Below are positions 31,360 to 39,886 of a DNA stretch of 64,000 bases, piece after piece. The stretch is from contig NZ_AP024485.1 in NCBI RefSeq assembly GCF_020886695.1, forward strand, positions 1,063,001 to 1,127,000. Direction: 5' to 3'. Under the pieces are notes generated by a model. That model saw only the letters and a program-made list of their open reading frames with translations, was not told the DNA's origin and made no database searches. How positions within the stretch are numbered: position 1 is the first letter of the stretch; each line of letters begins with the position of its first letter. The position numbers were made by a program, and so were the translations under genes. This DNA comes from Pseudodesulfovibrio sediminis. GTDB lineage: Bacteria > Desulfobacterota > Desulfovibrionia > Desulfovibrionales > Desulfovibrionaceae.

Positions 31360-32298
31360 TCACCCCCGGTTCTGCACTCCCACATACAGCATCAGACCGA
31401 GCATGGTCAGGCAGATACCGGCCCACCCCATGAACCCGGGCATGACATGCCCCAAAAGTATCGCCTCACCGGCAAGCGAAAAGACCACCTCCATGGACTG
31501 CGTGCAGTCTGCGGCGGCCAGTTCTGCCGTACTTTTGGCTCTGTGACGGGCATAGAGAAACAGTGACGTCGCAATCACGCCTGAGCTGACGGCGACGAGC
31601 CCTGTCTGCACGACCTGCCCCATGGACGGTAGAGGCGGGGATATGAACACAATAAGCACAGCCCACAATGGCAACGAGCCGAGGGTCAACAGAAGAACCC
31701 GACACAGGGCGTCATCCATGGCCGGATGATCAATGGCAGGCACCCGCGCGTGCTCGCCTTTTTTGGCTTCCCACACGAGCTGATTTCCAAAGGGATAGGC
31801 AAAGGAGGCAACCAGCACGGGCAACGCTCCCCACAACACTTCGGACAAACCGGAAGATGACGCCTGCTCCATGTTGACCAGCACCACTCCCACGAAAATG
31901 ACAACTGTCAGAGCCAGGGCCTTGAGCGGGACCTTGCGTCCGAACCCGAGCAATACCAACGGGGTTGCCAGAATGGTGGTCTGCCAGGTCGCGGCAACCA
32001 CCCAGCCGGGGGCAAAGACCGAGCTGAAGGTAATGAGCGCATAGAACACGCCGAACCCGATACTCCCGGCCACTGTCCAGAACAACCAGTGTTTGCGAAA
32101 CAGTCTGAGCGCATCAAGCCCGAGCCGCGCCTTGCCAGTCACGGTCAGCCACACGGCGAGTATGGCAATCATCCAGAAATATCTGAGGCTGGCCGACCAG
32201 ACCCAGTGCCCTCCCTCAAGGGACATGGCCCTGTTAAGGACAAATGTGGAACTGAAAAAGAGTGCGGCAAGAACGCCGACAAGGATTATACGAAACAC
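31360..32298 (-). CDS. multidrug-resistance/EamA-type transporter, about 10 helices
   Basis: 312-residue integral membrane protein of the drug/metabolite transporter superfamily. The N-terminal helix is MFRIILVGVLAALFFSSTFVLNRAMS; a duplicated five-helix layout is visible. The pattern FFSSTFVLNR and the SMEVVFSLAGEAILLG segment near the end match the 'multidrug resistance efflux transporter' (EmrE-like) branch. The substrate is unknown. It is followed on the same strand, upstream in the genome, by the DUF202 gene (nine bases from stop 32308 to start 32298), so the two probably share a transcript. Confidence 0.75.
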   Translation of the reverse strand: MFRIILVGVLAALFFSSTFVLNRAMSLEGGHWVWSASLRYFWMIAILAVWLTVTGKARLGLDALRLFRKHWLFWTVAGSIGFGVFYALITFSSVFAPGWVVAATWQTTILATPLVLLGFGRKVPLKALALTVVIFVGVVLVNMEQASSSGLSEVLWGALPVLVASFAYPFGNQLVWEAKKGEHARVPAIDHPAMDDALCRVLLLTLGSLPLWAVLIVFISPPLPSMGQVVQTGLVAVSSGVIATSLFLYARHRAKSTAELAAADCTQSMEVVFSLAGEAILLGHVMPGFMGWAGICLTMLGLMLYVGVQNRG

Positions 32299-32307
32299 AA
32301 AACAGCC

Positions 32308-32730
32308 TTACACGAGGACATAGATAAGCGCGCCTCCAAGGATGACACCGAAAAGAATAAGCTCTGGAAGAATGTTCAATTCACCCTTTTCAAAACCGAT
32401 TTCCTTCTCCAGACGGTAATAACGCCAACCGGCAAAAAGCAGGAGCAACGGACCGCAGATAAAAGCGAATTTGCCCAGCACGCCGAGATCATTGAGCAGC
32501 ACCGCGTCCACGGTCTTATTGTTGGATGCCAGAAAAACATCCACCTTTTCCAGCAAAAACCCAAACGTCATGAAGGAGAGCGCGGTACGGCACCACGCCA
32601 GAAAGGTGCGCCTGTTGGCAAGCCGTGTCCGATTCCTGGCAAGGGCGTTGTTCTCCTCGGCCAGCGTTGTCCGAACCTTGGCAAGTTCATTGCTCTTTTG
32701 GGCGTATCCCACGGACTCTTTGTCGCTCAT
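32308..32730 (-). CDS. DUF202 (YidH-like) membrane protein
   Basis: 140 residues from ATG 32730, with GGAGGTTTTC directly upstream. An N-terminal hydrophilic, probably helical segment (about 1-40, SNELAKVRTTLAEENNALARNRT) precedes the DUF202 core RTRLANRRTFLAWCRTALSFMTFGFLLEK and two further membrane helices. The RTxLAxxRTxLAWxRTAL pattern is the family signature. Function is unknown for the family. It is the promoter-proximal gene of a pair with the transporter at 31360. Confidence 0.85.
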   Translation of the reverse strand: MSDKESVGYAQKSNELAKVRTTLAEENNALARNRTRLANRRTFLAWCRTALSFMTFGFLLEKVDVFLASNNKTVDAVLLNDLGVLGKFAFICGPLLLLFAGWRYYRLEKEIGFEKGELNILPELILFGVILGGALIYVLV

Positions 32731-32855
32731 GAAAACCTCCGTGGCAGGATATAACAACTTTTCAAACGAATGTCGCGTGTTGCACGGTTGACTTTCATGG
32801 ATGAAACAGTAACTTTCAAGCGTATGGTTGCACCACCAACAACCCCTTTATCACT

Positions 32856-33785
32856 ATGAGATTACCGTTTGTCAGCCAAGCAACAAGGGACTATTACCAG
32901 GCCTGCAAAGAGCATGGCTTATCCGTGTTCAACTTCATCCATGGCTATATCTACGGTCGTTGGTGCTATCACTATATCGGTCTTACCGGCGACAAGAATC
33001 CATGGTGGGGCTTTCTCTGGACGCCGTTGATCTTCATCATCAATAAGCACAGCCCGTTCTTCTCGGACGAACACAGTAAAACCGGTGACCCCAACCAGCA
33101 CAAACACACCTGGGGCGACACCTACCACGGCAAACCCCTGCCGCTCGAAGAAGCTACCAAACTGGTCATGATCAACCGTCCCGTGAACACGGAACTGCCG
33201 GAACAGGTTTTGCCCTATACCCTCGCGCGCAAGATCGTACTGGAGAATGAAAACACCATCATTCTTCTGGACTGCCCGTGCAGGAGCGGCATGGAAAACC
33301 CGTGTACGCCTCTGGATGTCTGCCTTATCATCGGCGATCCTTTTGCTTCATTCATGCACCACCATCACCCAGACAAAACACGCCGGATCACGGCAGAGGA
33401 AGCCCTCCGCATCATCAGGGCCGAACAAGCCCGAGGACATGTGTCGCATGCCTTTTTCAAGGATATCGCCCTTGGACGGTTCTACGCCATTTGCAATTGC
33501 TGCTCCTGTTGCTGTCGAGCTATGACAGCACAGCAAAACGGGCTGAACATGCTCTGCACATCCGGCTATCTGGCCGAAGTGGATGCAGAAAAGTGTGTCG
33601 CTTGCGGCGTCTGTGCCGAGAAATGCCAGTTCAAGGCCATCGGATTCAAGAACCGCACCGCTTTTATAAGGGAAGAACGATGCATGGGCTGTGGTGTATG
33701 CGAACAGACCTGTTCCAAGGACGCCCTGTCGCTCAGACTGGCACCGGAAAAAGGCGAGCCGCTACTGGTGGACAATCTCAAATAA
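32856..33785 (+). CDS. ferredoxin-like protein with C-terminal 2x[4Fe-4S] domain
   Basis: 309-residue iron-sulfur protein. The C-terminal part (about 235-300) has two complete ferredoxin motifs: CVACGVCAEKCQFKAIGF and CMGCGVCEQTCSKDALSL. The N-terminal 230 residues contain further clustered cysteines (DCPCRSGMENPC near 135 and CNCCSCCC near 210), which look like another metal site, plus a histidine run MHHHH. I do not recognise the N-terminal domain. No signal peptide is seen. ATG 32856 has no Shine-Dalgarno sequence (upstream CCCCTTTATCACT), so translation may be weak or leaderless. Confidence 0.8.
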   Translation: MRLPFVSQATRDYYQACKEHGLSVFNFIHGYIYGRWCYHYIGLTGDKNPWWGFLWTPLIFIINKHSPFFSDEHSKTGDPNQHKHTWGDTYHGKPLPLEEATKLVMINRPVNTELPEQVLPYTLARKIVLENENTIILLDCPCRSGMENPCTPLDVCLIIGDPFASFMHHHHPDKTRRITAEEALRIIRAEQARGHVSHAFFKDIALGRFYAICNCCSCCCRAMTAQQNGLNMLCTSGYLAEVDAEKCVACGVCAEKCQFKAIGFKNRTAFIREERCMGCGVCEQTCSKDALSLRLAPEKGEPLLVDNLK

Positions 33786-33811
33786 CAACAGATTATTAGA
33801 CATAAAAAAAG

Positions 33812-33844
33812 CCCGGATCAAACATCTTGATCCGGGTCTTTCAA
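33812..33844. terminator. bidirectional terminator
   Basis: CCCGGATCA (33812-33820) and TGATCCGGG (33828-33836) with a 7-base loop, seven As on the left and a T-rich right flank. It serves the ferredoxin-like gene and the convergent gene at 33861. Confidence 0.85.
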
Positions 33845-33860
33845 TTGGATGAATTGACTC

Positions 33861-34241
33861 TTATCCAAGAACTATCTCCAAGGGAATGACGTGCAATTCC
33901 CGCGAAAGCTCCTGCGTGTTGCCGAGTCGCCAGGTAGCCGAACCGCTCCCGACTTCCTTGGCCACGGCATCGACGAGACCGTTGACGTTAATGATGGGGT
34001 GCCTGGAAAAAACCTGCGGCAATCCATAGGTCAGATTGCATGCCAGACACTTGCCCGGCCGTTGGGTCAACCTGATCTCGAAGTTCAGTGTCGAACCTGT
34101 GTTACCGGCATACCCAAGGGCAATGTCATAGCTTCCTTCTTCCGCGTCACCGAACAGCGCTTCAAAAAAGGCATCTGTCCGATCCGCAGGAAATAATGTC
34201 AGCAATCTGTCGTCAGTAAAGATGTCGCCATATGCGCTCAT
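33861..34241 (-). CDS. conserved hypothetical protein
   Basis: 126-residue soluble protein with no signal peptide, membrane helix or motif that I recognise. GAGGATCGAGT precedes ATG 34241, and the protein is well composed (acidic N-terminus MSAYGDIFTDDRLL, two cysteines in GKCLACNLTYGLP). The CXXC could bind a metal or be redox active, but that is only a possibility. It is a single gene between two terminators or gaps. Confidence 0.65.
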   Translation of the reverse strand: MSAYGDIFTDDRLLTLFPADRTDAFFEALFGDAEEGSYDIALGYAGNTGSTLNFEIRLTQRPGKCLACNLTYGLPQVFSRHPIINVNGLVDAVAKEVGSGSATWRLGNTQELSRELHVIPLEIVLG

Positions 34242-34336
34242 ACTCGATCCTCAAATGATATTGTGAAAATGATCCGCCACAAGGGTGCAGTATATATTAA
34301 AAAAGAGGCTAAACAGCAAGCCTGAGCACCAATCTT

Positions 34337-35623
34337 CTATTTATACACCATGAACAACGCCACGCCCGACGCAAAAAACACCAGGCACGGCGCAACCACT
34401 TTGCGCCATGTCCGCATGAGATCGCACTTGAAGTACTCGCAGGTCAAAATGAAACAGATATGGATGGGCGAGATCATAACCCCGGTAAATCCGGCAAATG
34501 TAGCCAGCACGAGATACGGGATGGTCTGATCCTGCATGCCCAGTGAATTGAGCACACCGAGCAGCAACGGGAACGTCGCCCCCACAAAGGCCACATTGAT
34601 GCCCGCCACCAGACCGACCAAAAACGGCAGGAACGCGGCTGAAGCAAACAGGGCAGCCTCCCCACCGGCGGCCTGCGCCATTTCCTCCACGACACCGGCC
34701 CCCTGCATGATGTCCTTGAACACGAAGATGGACACGATGACGAAAATCATGGACCACAACGACTTCTTCATCAGCACATCTTTCAGAAACGGCAGCCCAA
34801 GCTGGGTGTTCTGCACCATGACACAGACCACGGCCAGGAACAGGGCCGTCACCACGCCTAACTCGAACGGAATGGTCGGGGCAAAAGACGCAATGCCTGT
34901 CTCCAGACCAACAGCACCGACAATCGCCGTCAGCAGAGGCAGCCCTTCCCTGAGCGCCGCGAGCTTCGAACGGCCGACAGGCAGGTTGGGGATACTCAGA
35001 TCATCAGCATTGAGCACGCCCGGCCTGAGATAGAAGAACCAGCCGGTCAGCAACATGACGGGCATCCCCGGCCAGGTGTAGGAGATAAGATCAATGATTT
35101 GGATATCGGCCAGGGCCAATGTCAGAATAATCCCCGGATACAGCGGCCAGACAAGCTCCCAGATGTGCCGGAACCAATAGTTGATCACGGCCCGATCCGA
35201 GTTGCGGATACGCATCTCCTCGGACACGGTCTTGACCATGGGAGCCGAAAAAACGGCACCGCCCGGCATGGGCAGGAGACCGATAAGAGCCGGGAAAAAG
35301 ATGAGCCGAAGGCGGGGGCTGGTCAGAAAGCCTGACAGAGCTTCCATCAGTCGCTTGGACTGCCCCGACCGCTCCATGGCATCGGACAGCACAAGAATCA
35401 GCCCGACTATAGCGATGAGAAAATGAAATTTTTCCTGAGTCAGTGCAATGGCCGAAACTTTGAGTATGGGCAGAGGAGCCATGCCGAACAGCACCCCCAT
35501 GACCATGCCGCCGATGAGAATGGAGGACCCCAATCCAATCTTGAAACGCATGCCGGCCAGCATAAGTACAAACGCAAAAAGGACTTTGGCAAAGGGGGCT
35601 AAAGCGGTGAGAATCGATTCCAC
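34337..35623 (-). CDS. DUF401 family integral membrane protein
   Basis: 428 residues from GTG 35623 (AGGAATTTCCC upstream). The open frame reaches 35770, but that part has no plausible site. About 11-12 hydrophobic helices are visible. Motifs such as GLLPMPGGAVFSAPMV, FRHIWELVWPLYPG and the C-terminal GFTGVMISPIHICFILTCEYF are the DUF401 pattern, a permease-like family related to the Ion Transporter superfamily. The proline- and glycine-rich re-entrant segments suggest an anion transporter; the substrate is unknown. Confidence 0.85.
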   Translation of the reverse strand: MESILTALAPFAKVLFAFVLMLAGMRFKIGLGSSILIGGMVMGVLFGMAPLPILKVSAIALTQEKFHFLIAIVGLILVLSDAMERSGQSKRLMEALSGFLTSPRLRLIFFPALIGLLPMPGGAVFSAPMVKTVSEEMRIRNSDRAVINYWFRHIWELVWPLYPGIILTLALADIQIIDLISYTWPGMPVMLLTGWFFYLRPGVLNADDLSIPNLPVGRSKLAALREGLPLLTAIVGAVGLETGIASFAPTIPFELGVVTALFLAVVCVMVQNTQLGLPFLKDVLMKKSLWSMIFVIVSIFVFKDIMQGAGVVEEMAQAAGGEAALFASAAFLPFLVGLVAGINVAFVGATFPLLLGVLNSLGMQDQTIPYLVLATFAGFTGVMISPIHICFILTCEYFKCDLMRTWRKVVAPCLVFFASGVALFMVYK

Positions 35624-35809
35624 GGGAAATTCCTTGAGTCTGATATATCTTGCCTGAATAACTCCCCTACGCCCTTTACCTTTGAAAGGAAACGGGAAAA
35701 ACAGGCCTGAAACCGAATGCGCCCTTTCCTGTGTTATCCCTCTTGCCCAAGTGCTGACATTGCGATACAAAACAAAGCTGTATCAAGAATCAGGGGGAAC
35801 AAACAGACC

Positions 35810-36277
35810 ATGACGCCCAAACAAATTCGTGCGCACATTTTCAACGTCATCATCGCCAAAGTTGAAGAACAGGATGAGACAAAACGACAGGAAGCTCTGA
35901 ACGAGTTCATGTCCGTCACCGGCACTTCCGGTAACGCGACCGACCAGGTCGCCGCCCTTATCCCGCCCCTCATGCATGAGCTGTATGAAAAGTGGATAAC
36001 CATGTTCATCGACAGACTGCTTGAGACTGTCCCGGCCAAGAATATCGAACTGCTGTGCGACAACAGCGCCGACAATGATGCGGCTCTGGTACTGGCCTAC
36101 ATCATGTTCCTGGAATCCGCCCGCATGGAGAAGCAGATCGACGACGACCTGAAGCAGCACGGCATGAAGGTGACCGGAGACAACGATCTGGGAGACCTGG
36201 CTGCCAGCTACCTCCGCACCCAGATGGCCAAAATCGCCGCACAAACCAACGACGACGAACCCAAAGGCAACGCATAG
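35810..36277 (+). CDS. conserved hypothetical protein, helical
   Basis: 155 residues from ATG 35810 (AGGGGGAAC 9-12 bases upstream; the open frame extends back to 35717 without a site). It is mostly alpha-helical and acidic, with no cysteines apart from LLCDNS and no signal peptide. It ends in a low-complexity hydrophilic tail NDDEPKGNA. I do not recognise a family. It ends at the bidirectional terminator 36292-36336 and is convergent with the TPR gene. Confidence 0.65.
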   Translation: MTPKQIRAHIFNVIIAKVEEQDETKRQEALNEFMSVTGTSGNATDQVAALIPPLMHELYEKWITMFIDRLLETVPAKNIELLCDNSADNDAALVLAYIMFLESARMEKQIDDDLKQHGMKVTGDNDLGDLAASYLRTQMAKIAAQTNDDEPKGNA

Positions 36278-36291
36278 AGACATATTTCCTC

Positions 36292-36336
36292 GCACAAAAA
36301 AGCCCCACTCATTTCCGGAGTGGGGCTTTTTTGTGC
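36292..36336. terminator. bidirectional terminator
   Basis: GCACAAAAAAGCCCCACTC and GAGTGGGGCTTTTTTGTGC form one long inverted repeat (36292-36310 with 36318-36336): a G/C stem extended by A/T pairs, symmetrical for the two convergent genes. Confidence 0.92.
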
Positions 36337-36343
36337 GGGTCGC

Positions 36344-36874
36344 TTAACCGACGGTATCACCAGATTCGGTGATGGCGGCCTCAACCGCTTCGGCAATGGT
36401 CTGCGGGGAGTCGCCCACACCTTCCTCTATGAGTCCGATCTGTAAATTCAATTCACGTTGAACGGGAATGGCCAGTGGGTTGAAATACTGCTTCCACAAC
36501 GCCAGGGCTTTTTCCGGTTTTTCCAGCCGGACCATCGTCAGTCCCAGATACAGGAATGCGTCCTTGTACGTCCGGTCGATCCGCAGGGCGCGCTCAAACT
36601 CCAACTTGGCCTGAATGTATTTTCCGACCTTGTAGGAACAGACGCCAAGACGATAGCGCACATCCGCGTCATTCTGGTCCGATTGCAGACACTCCTTGTA
36701 CTTGAGGCGGGCCTCTTCCCACGCTCCGTCCACATACAAGGCATTGGCCGTCTTGATGGTCGCCACACATTCGGCAGTGGCAGCCACCGGCTGATCAAGA
36801 CTTTCCTTCTTGTAACGGCGCACCGCTCCAAACAAAAAATTCCGTCGTGATTTATCTATCTTCTTTTCGGCCAT
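36344..36874 (-). CDS. TPR-repeat protein
   Basis: 176 residues from ATG 36874 (GGAGGG just upstream). The N-terminus, KSRRNFLFGAVRRYKKE, resembles a twin-arginine-like or membrane-proximal basic stretch, but no hydrophobic core follows, so export is unlikely. Two to three tetratricopeptide repeats are visible (ALYVDGAWEEARLKYKECLQSDQNDADVRYRLGVCSYKVGKYIQAKLEFERALRIDRTYKDAFLYLGL). It probably acts as an assembly or chaperone adaptor. The partner is unknown; the divergent neighbour is the aldehyde oxidoreductase. Confidence 0.8.
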   Translation of the reverse strand: MAEKKIDKSRRNFLFGAVRRYKKESLDQPVAATAECVATIKTANALYVDGAWEEARLKYKECLQSDQNDADVRYRLGVCSYKVGKYIQAKLEFERALRIDRTYKDAFLYLGLTMVRLEKPEKALALWKQYFNPLAIPVQRELNLQIGLIEEGVGDSPQTIAEAVEAAITESGDTVG

Positions 36875-36968
36875 ATTCCCTCCGGGGACACAGAATACCG
36901 ATTTCGCCTGTGGGGTCAAGGAAGGCAATCAGTTGCCTTTTCAATCGGTTCGTGGAATCTTTCCCCAC

Positions 36969-38720
36969 ATGAATACACTCTCTGGCTGGACCGGTTCTGT
37001 CCTGCACCTGGACCTGACGGAAAAAAGCGTGGAAACACGTCATCCCGACCTTTCCGTGTACACGAAGTACATGGGTGGCAAGGGATTGACCGGGTATTAC
37101 CTGCGTCCCCACGCCACCAAAGAATATACGGATCCCGATCTGCCGGTGATCATTGCCACAGGTCCGCTGACAGGTACCGCCGCCCCCACATCCGGGCGTG
37201 GCACCATCATGTCCCGCTCGCCGCTTACCGGCGCCATCTGCGACACCTCGGTCGGAGGGCGACTTGCCACCCAGCTCAAACAGGCCGGATATGACGCGAT
37301 AGTCATCACGGGCATGAGCGACACCCCCTGCGGCATAGAGATACTGGATGGCGACGCACGCATCGTACCAACGCAGCTCGGCGGCACCACCACGGACACA
37401 CTCTTCGACCAGCTTACGCCTTCGCTCCCTAACGACGCATCCATTGCCTGCATCGGCCCGGCAGGCGAAAACGGTTCGCCAATGGCGGCCATCATGGTGG
37501 ATCGCCATCACGCCGCCGGTCGCGGGGGACTGGGAATGATCTGGGGTGCCAAAAATCTCAAATACCTGTCCGTCCATGGCACCGGCACTGTCAGCGTGCA
37601 TGACGAGGACGCGCTCACGGAAGCCCGCGAGGAAATCCTCCGGCTCACGGCAGCCTCGCCCGTTCTCATGGGGCAACACGGTTTTTCCTGCTGGGGCACA
37701 GGCTCCCTCTTCGACCTCATGGATTCACGCCGGATGATGCCCACGGACAACTTCGCCCGAACCAGGTTTGAACACGCGGCCGAGCTGAACGCAGCGGCCT
37801 ACAAAAAACGATTTTCCCCAACCAGTCACGGCTGCATGGGCTGTCATATCCGCTGCAAAAAAACCGCGCAGGATGGCCGAAACATGCCGGAATTCGAAAC
37901 CATGTCCCACTTCACCGCACTCATAGGGAACACGAACATGGCCCTGGTTCTGACCGCCAATGACACCTGCGGTAAACTCGGACTTGATCCTGTCTCTGCC
38001 GGGGCCACCCTGGCCTGCCGCCGAGAAATTACCGGCGAGGACTACACCGCGGAATCCCTGCTGGCAGCCCTCCACGAAATGGCCGAAGGCGGCGATCTCG
38101 GACAGGGTTCCCACACCTTTGCCGCACTCTGCGAGCGACCGGAAGCATCCATGTCTGTCAAGGGACTGGAGTTGCCTGCCTACGACCCACGCGGTGCCTA
38201 TGGAATGGCATTGGCCTACGCCACCAGCACACGCGGAGGCTGCCAACTGCGCGCTTACCCGGTGAGCCATGAAATCCTGCGAAAACCAGTGGCGACCGAT
38301 CGCTTCTCCTTCAGCGGGAAAGCCCGGATCATCAAGATCGCCGAAGACATGAACGCGGTGGTAGATTCCCTGTCAGCATGCAAATTCATCTTTCTGGCCG
38401 CCAGCCTGGAGGAATACGCCAAAGCGTACACAGCGGTTACCGGCGTGGCCGTTTCCGGTCACACGTTGCTCGAAATCGGCGAACGCATCTATTACAATGA
38501 ACGGATCATGAACGCGGCCAACGGATTTGATGCTGCGGATGACGATCTGCCCGAACGCTTCTTTACCGAGGCAGGGACTTCCGGCGGCGGCATCACGATT
38601 GCGCCAATAGATCGGGATGATTTTCTTACGGCCCGCCAGACGTATTATCGAGTCCGGGGATTGGACCAAAACGGCATCCCCACTCCTGAAAAAATTGAAA
38701 AGCTGGGGTTGAATCGATGA
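36969..38720 (+). CDS. aor: tungsten-containing aldehyde:ferredoxin oxidoreductase
   Basis: 583-residue AOR-family enzyme that oxidises aldehydes to acids with ferredoxin, using a tungsten bis-pterin and one [4Fe-4S] cluster. The start GWTGSVLHLDLTEKSVETR and YMGGKGLTGYYL are typical. Cofactor-binding segments GPLTGTAAPTSGRGTIMSRSP and AAGRGGLGMIWGAKNLK are present. The cluster ligands are CMGCHIRC (about 294-301), with a fourth Cys in SLSACKFIF. Slightly short of the usual 600-plus residues. ATG 36969 has only a weak site. It overlaps the aldolase gene by four bases. Tungsten supply from WtpABC upstream fits. Confidence 0.92.
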   Translation: MNTLSGWTGSVLHLDLTEKSVETRHPDLSVYTKYMGGKGLTGYYLRPHATKEYTDPDLPVIIATGPLTGTAAPTSGRGTIMSRSPLTGAICDTSVGGRLATQLKQAGYDAIVITGMSDTPCGIEILDGDARIVPTQLGGTTTDTLFDQLTPSLPNDASIACIGPAGENGSPMAAIMVDRHHAAGRGGLGMIWGAKNLKYLSVHGTGTVSVHDEDALTEAREEILRLTAASPVLMGQHGFSCWGTGSLFDLMDSRRMMPTDNFARTRFEHAAELNAAAYKKRFSPTSHGCMGCHIRCKKTAQDGRNMPEFETMSHFTALIGNTNMALVLTANDTCGKLGLDPVSAGATLACRREITGEDYTAESLLAALHEMAEGGDLGQGSHTFAALCERPEASMSVKGLELPAYDPRGAYGMALAYATSTRGGCQLRAYPVSHEILRKPVATDRFSFSGKARIIKIAEDMNAVVDSLSACKFIFLAASLEEYAKAYTAVTGVAVSGHTLLEIGERIYYNERIMNAANGFDAADDDLPERFFTEAGTSGGGITIAPIDRDDFLTARQTYYRVRGLDQNGIPTPEKIEKLGLNR

Positions 38721-39883
38721 AAAGGCTCTGTGACAAATACGCCGGAAAACTGGTCATACAGGGACTGGCCGCCCCCAACGCGCCACTCATCGGCGGCCTG
38801 GATGCCGAGCTGGTGTGGAACCGTGAAGACCCACGCACCACTGAATTGGCCAAGGTTTTCGATGCGCTCCCCATCAACTCACTGGTGTTCTCACGACCGG
38901 CCGAGCCATACGCGACCATCGTTGATTTCCTGGCCGCGCGCCACCCCGAAACCATCCGCCCCAAAGACACGGAAACACGCACGTTTCTGCATGACATCCC
39001 CATATTCGAAAACTTTTCCGCAGACTCCATCATTGCAGGACTGCGTAAACGCAAATCCGTCATCATTCCGGGACACGGCATCGCCTCATTCGGCACCGTC
39101 AGCCCGGAGCAGGGATTTGTATTCTACTCTTCCACCATCTTTTCCTGCTTCGTGCTCTTCTTTTCGGAATACCTGACCAAGGCTCGACACGGTGCATTGG
39201 ACAAGGAGTATCGCCGCGTCTTCAAGGACGTCGTTGCTCAGCTGCCTGCCCCGCGCACCGAGCTCCCTGCCTTGCCAAAAGGACCGTACACTGATGAAGA
39301 CACGGTTCTCGCAGCCATGGCCGAAGCCGGACGACAGGTGGTCGGGTACGGGCTTGTCGATTCGTTTTTCGGCAATATTTCCTACAAACTGGGACAGGTC
39401 ATTTATATTTCCCAAACCGGCAGCTCCCTTGACGAGCTTGAAGGATGTATCGACCCTTGCCCCATGGATGGCAGCGCCACCACCGGGCTGACGGCGTCCT
39501 CCGAGCTGACCGCCCACGAAGACGTGTACCGTCAGTCAGAGGAAGCGATCTGCATACTGCACGGCCACCCGAAGTTTTCGGTCGTCATGTCCATGGATTG
39601 TCCTCGCGCCGAATGCGATAACCGTGGACAATGTCACATCAAATGCACTGAATGCCGTACAGTGGAAGGCATCCCCATCGTTCCCGGCGAGGTGGGAACC
39701 GGACCTACCGGACTGTGCAACACCCTGCCGCCGGCCATGGCCTCATCGGGTGCGGCAATCGTCCATGGTCACGGTTTGTTCACGCTAGGCCACACGGACT
39801 TCAATGATTCATTCCGCCGTCTGCTCGACATAGAGAACCGGTGTCGGGAATGTTATTTCGAAACAGTGGGAGCATACGAGTAA
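38717..39883 (+). CDS. class II aldolase/adducin family protein with degenerate N-terminal repeat
   Basis: 388 residues, starting within the last codons of aor (ATGA overlap). The C-terminal half (about 190-385) is a class II aldolase/adducin domain: FFGNISYKLG, SQTGSSLDEL, metal-binding ILHGHPKF and IVHGHGLFTLGH. The N-terminal half also shows an aldolase-like tail, FLHDIPIFENFSADSI...VIIPGHGIASFG followed by an FVFYSS helix, but lacks the complete metal site, suggesting duplication and decay. An insert CPRAECDNRGQCHIKCTEC adds four cysteines. The aor coupling suggests it makes or handles the aldehyde; the substrate is unknown. Confidence 0.8.
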   Translation: MKRLCDKYAGKLVIQGLAAPNAPLIGGLDAELVWNREDPRTTELAKVFDALPINSLVFSRPAEPYATIVDFLAARHPETIRPKDTETRTFLHDIPIFENFSADSIIAGLRKRKSVIIPGHGIASFGTVSPEQGFVFYSSTIFSCFVLFFSEYLTKARHGALDKEYRRVFKDVVAQLPAPRTELPALPKGPYTDEDTVLAAMAEAGRQVVGYGLVDSFFGNISYKLGQVIYISQTGSSLDELEGCIDPCPMDGSATTGLTASSELTAHEDVYRQSEEAICILHGHPKFSVVMSMDCPRAECDNRGQCHIKCTECRTVEGIPIVPGEVGTGPTGLCNTLPPAMASSGAAIVHGHGLFTLGHTDFNDSFRRLLDIENRCRECYFETVGAYE

Positions 39884-39886
39884 GCC

